DNA of 5,610 bases. It comes from JABCPE02 sp963517805 (GTDB taxonomy: Bacteria; Bacteroidota; Bacteroidia; Flavobacteriales; Weeksellaceae). A model generated the notes under the pieces. The model saw only the letters and a program-made list of their open reading frames with translations. It was not told the origin of the DNA and did not search any database. Positions 4,980 through 5,610 of this stretch are shown here, piece by piece. The position numbers and the translations under genes are program-made. The stretch covers positions 1-5,610 of the forward strand of contig CAUQHD010000106.1 in assembly GCA_963517805.1 (NCBI GenBank). The letters are read 5' to 3'. Each line of letters opens with the position of its first letter. Position 1 is the first letter of the stretch.

Positions 4980-5610
4980 TTAAAATTCAAATTCTTCTCC
5001 TAATTTGGGTAAAATAAGTTCTATATTTTTATCCTTAAAATACTGCTCTGCTTCAGCGTGGTTAATCGTAATCGGCGGAAAAGTATCAAAATGACAGCCG
5101 ATAACTTTTTTAGTTTTTATCAACTCCGAAGCTACGAAACAAGCTCCCATGGCATCCATTGTATAATGTCCTCCAACAGGCAGAATAGCAAGACTTATTT
5201 CACCAAAAACAGAACTTAAAAGAGCCATATCCTGCATGACTCCTGTATCTCCCGCAAGATACAGATTTTTATTTTCAAACCCAAAAACATATCCTGATGC
5301 CGTTCCGCCATAAGTCCCATCAGGAAAAGAACTGGTATGCGCCGCAGAAACCATGGTTATTTTCATATCCTCTATTTGGGTAGAACCGTCGATATTTAAA
5401 TCAATATTGTTTGAATGTCCAAAATAAGCACAAACCTCTGGCTGAGCAATGATGACAGCTTCAGGGTTAAACTGCAGGACTTCTTTTACATCGGCAGTAT
5501 GGTCTCCATGAGCATGTGTAATCAACACATAATCAATATTTTGTTTTCCAATATTAAAACCTGATTTCGCTTTTTGATAATTATAAAAAGGGTCTGTTAA
5601 AATAGTTTTT
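4980..5610 (-). CDS. UPF0173-like metal-dependent hydrolase, MBL fold (5' end outside window)
   Basis: This is a metallo-beta-lactamase-fold protein of the UPF0173 (YtkL-like) group; 209 codons are visible and the start lies beyond the right edge. The visible part opens with KTILTDPFYN, the usual beta-strand with its DP turn, then DYVLITHAHGDH, whose HAHGDH (5499-5516) is the HxHxDH metal-binding motif. Further motifs follow: AAHTSSF with a metal-ligand-type His, YLAGDTG with the bridging Asp, ILPVGGHYTMD, and GCHFDTFPPI with the last His ligand. The GGHYTMD...HFDTFPP pair is diagnostic of this group rather than of RNase Z or glyoxalase II. The substrate is unknown for the family. A GTG at 5528 lies inside the conserved strand before the metal motif and cannot be the true start. 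The full protein should be about 225-230 residues, so little is missing. It precedes the holin-like gene by 12 bp, as an operon. Confidence 0.93.
   Translation of the reverse strand, partial: KTILTDPFYNYQKAKSGFNIGKQNIDYVLITHAHGDHTADVKEVLQFNPEAVIIAQPEVCAYFGHSNNIDLNIDGSTQIEDMKITMVSAAHTSSFPDGTYGGTASGYVFGFENKNLYLAGDTGVMQDMALLSSVFGEISLAILPVGGHYTMDAMGACFVASELIKTKKVIGCHFDTFPPITINHAEAEQYFKDKNIELILPKLGEEFEF

Noticed and set aside
5526..5528. GTG as start of the MBL hydrolase
   Set aside because: The frame stays open to the window edge, and upstream codons encode conserved family sequence (TDPFYN).

Overview
The window looks like chromosomal DNA from a Bacteroidota bacterium, most likely a flavobacterium of the Chryseobacterium/Weeksellaceae kind. 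The DNA is AT-rich, no gene start has a clear Shine-Dalgarno sequence, and promoter-like sites follow the Bacteroidota -7 pattern TAnnTTTG. The small SRP RNA is of the compact Bacteroidota type, and the protein families are typical of this group. The genus is an inference from remembered protein similarity, not from a search.

Every protein gene reads on the minus strand; only the SRP RNA reads on the plus strand. From right to left: (1) an MBL-fold metal-dependent hydrolase of the UPF0173 type, cut by the right edge, is followed after 12 bp by a small YvlD/phage-holin-4-like membrane protein, and both end at a bidirectional hairpin terminator. (2) The SRP RNA gene (4483-4575, plus strand) has its own -7 box and diverges from the next unit. 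(3) A polyprenyl-phosphate-type family 2 glycosyltransferase and a phosphoglucomutase-type phosphohexomutase lie 28 bp apart, probably one operon for sugar activation and envelope glycan synthesis, closed by a hairpin terminator. (4) A secreted SH3-domain protein has its own candidate promoter. (5) Three bases further is the 5' part of kdsB (CMP-Kdo synthetase). It has lost the Gly-Lys of its nucleotide-binding loop and stops after 80 codons, so it is a broken gene.

The left 500 bases are the least ordinary part. The kdsB similarity ends abruptly near position 520. An unrelated open frame (385-525) follows, which may be a small gene or the tail of another gene joined by a deletion, and then a very strong minus-strand terminator (308-337). 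Beyond it lie five tandem, diverged 23-bp units (187-301), each with a hairpin-forming dyad whose central pair covaries, and a perfect 14-bp inverted repeat (26-55). No gene is supported in 1-384. No transposase, integrase, CRISPR array or defence gene is visible. The best candidates for something undescribed are the 23-bp dyad array and the chimeric kdsB junction, and both are modest signals.
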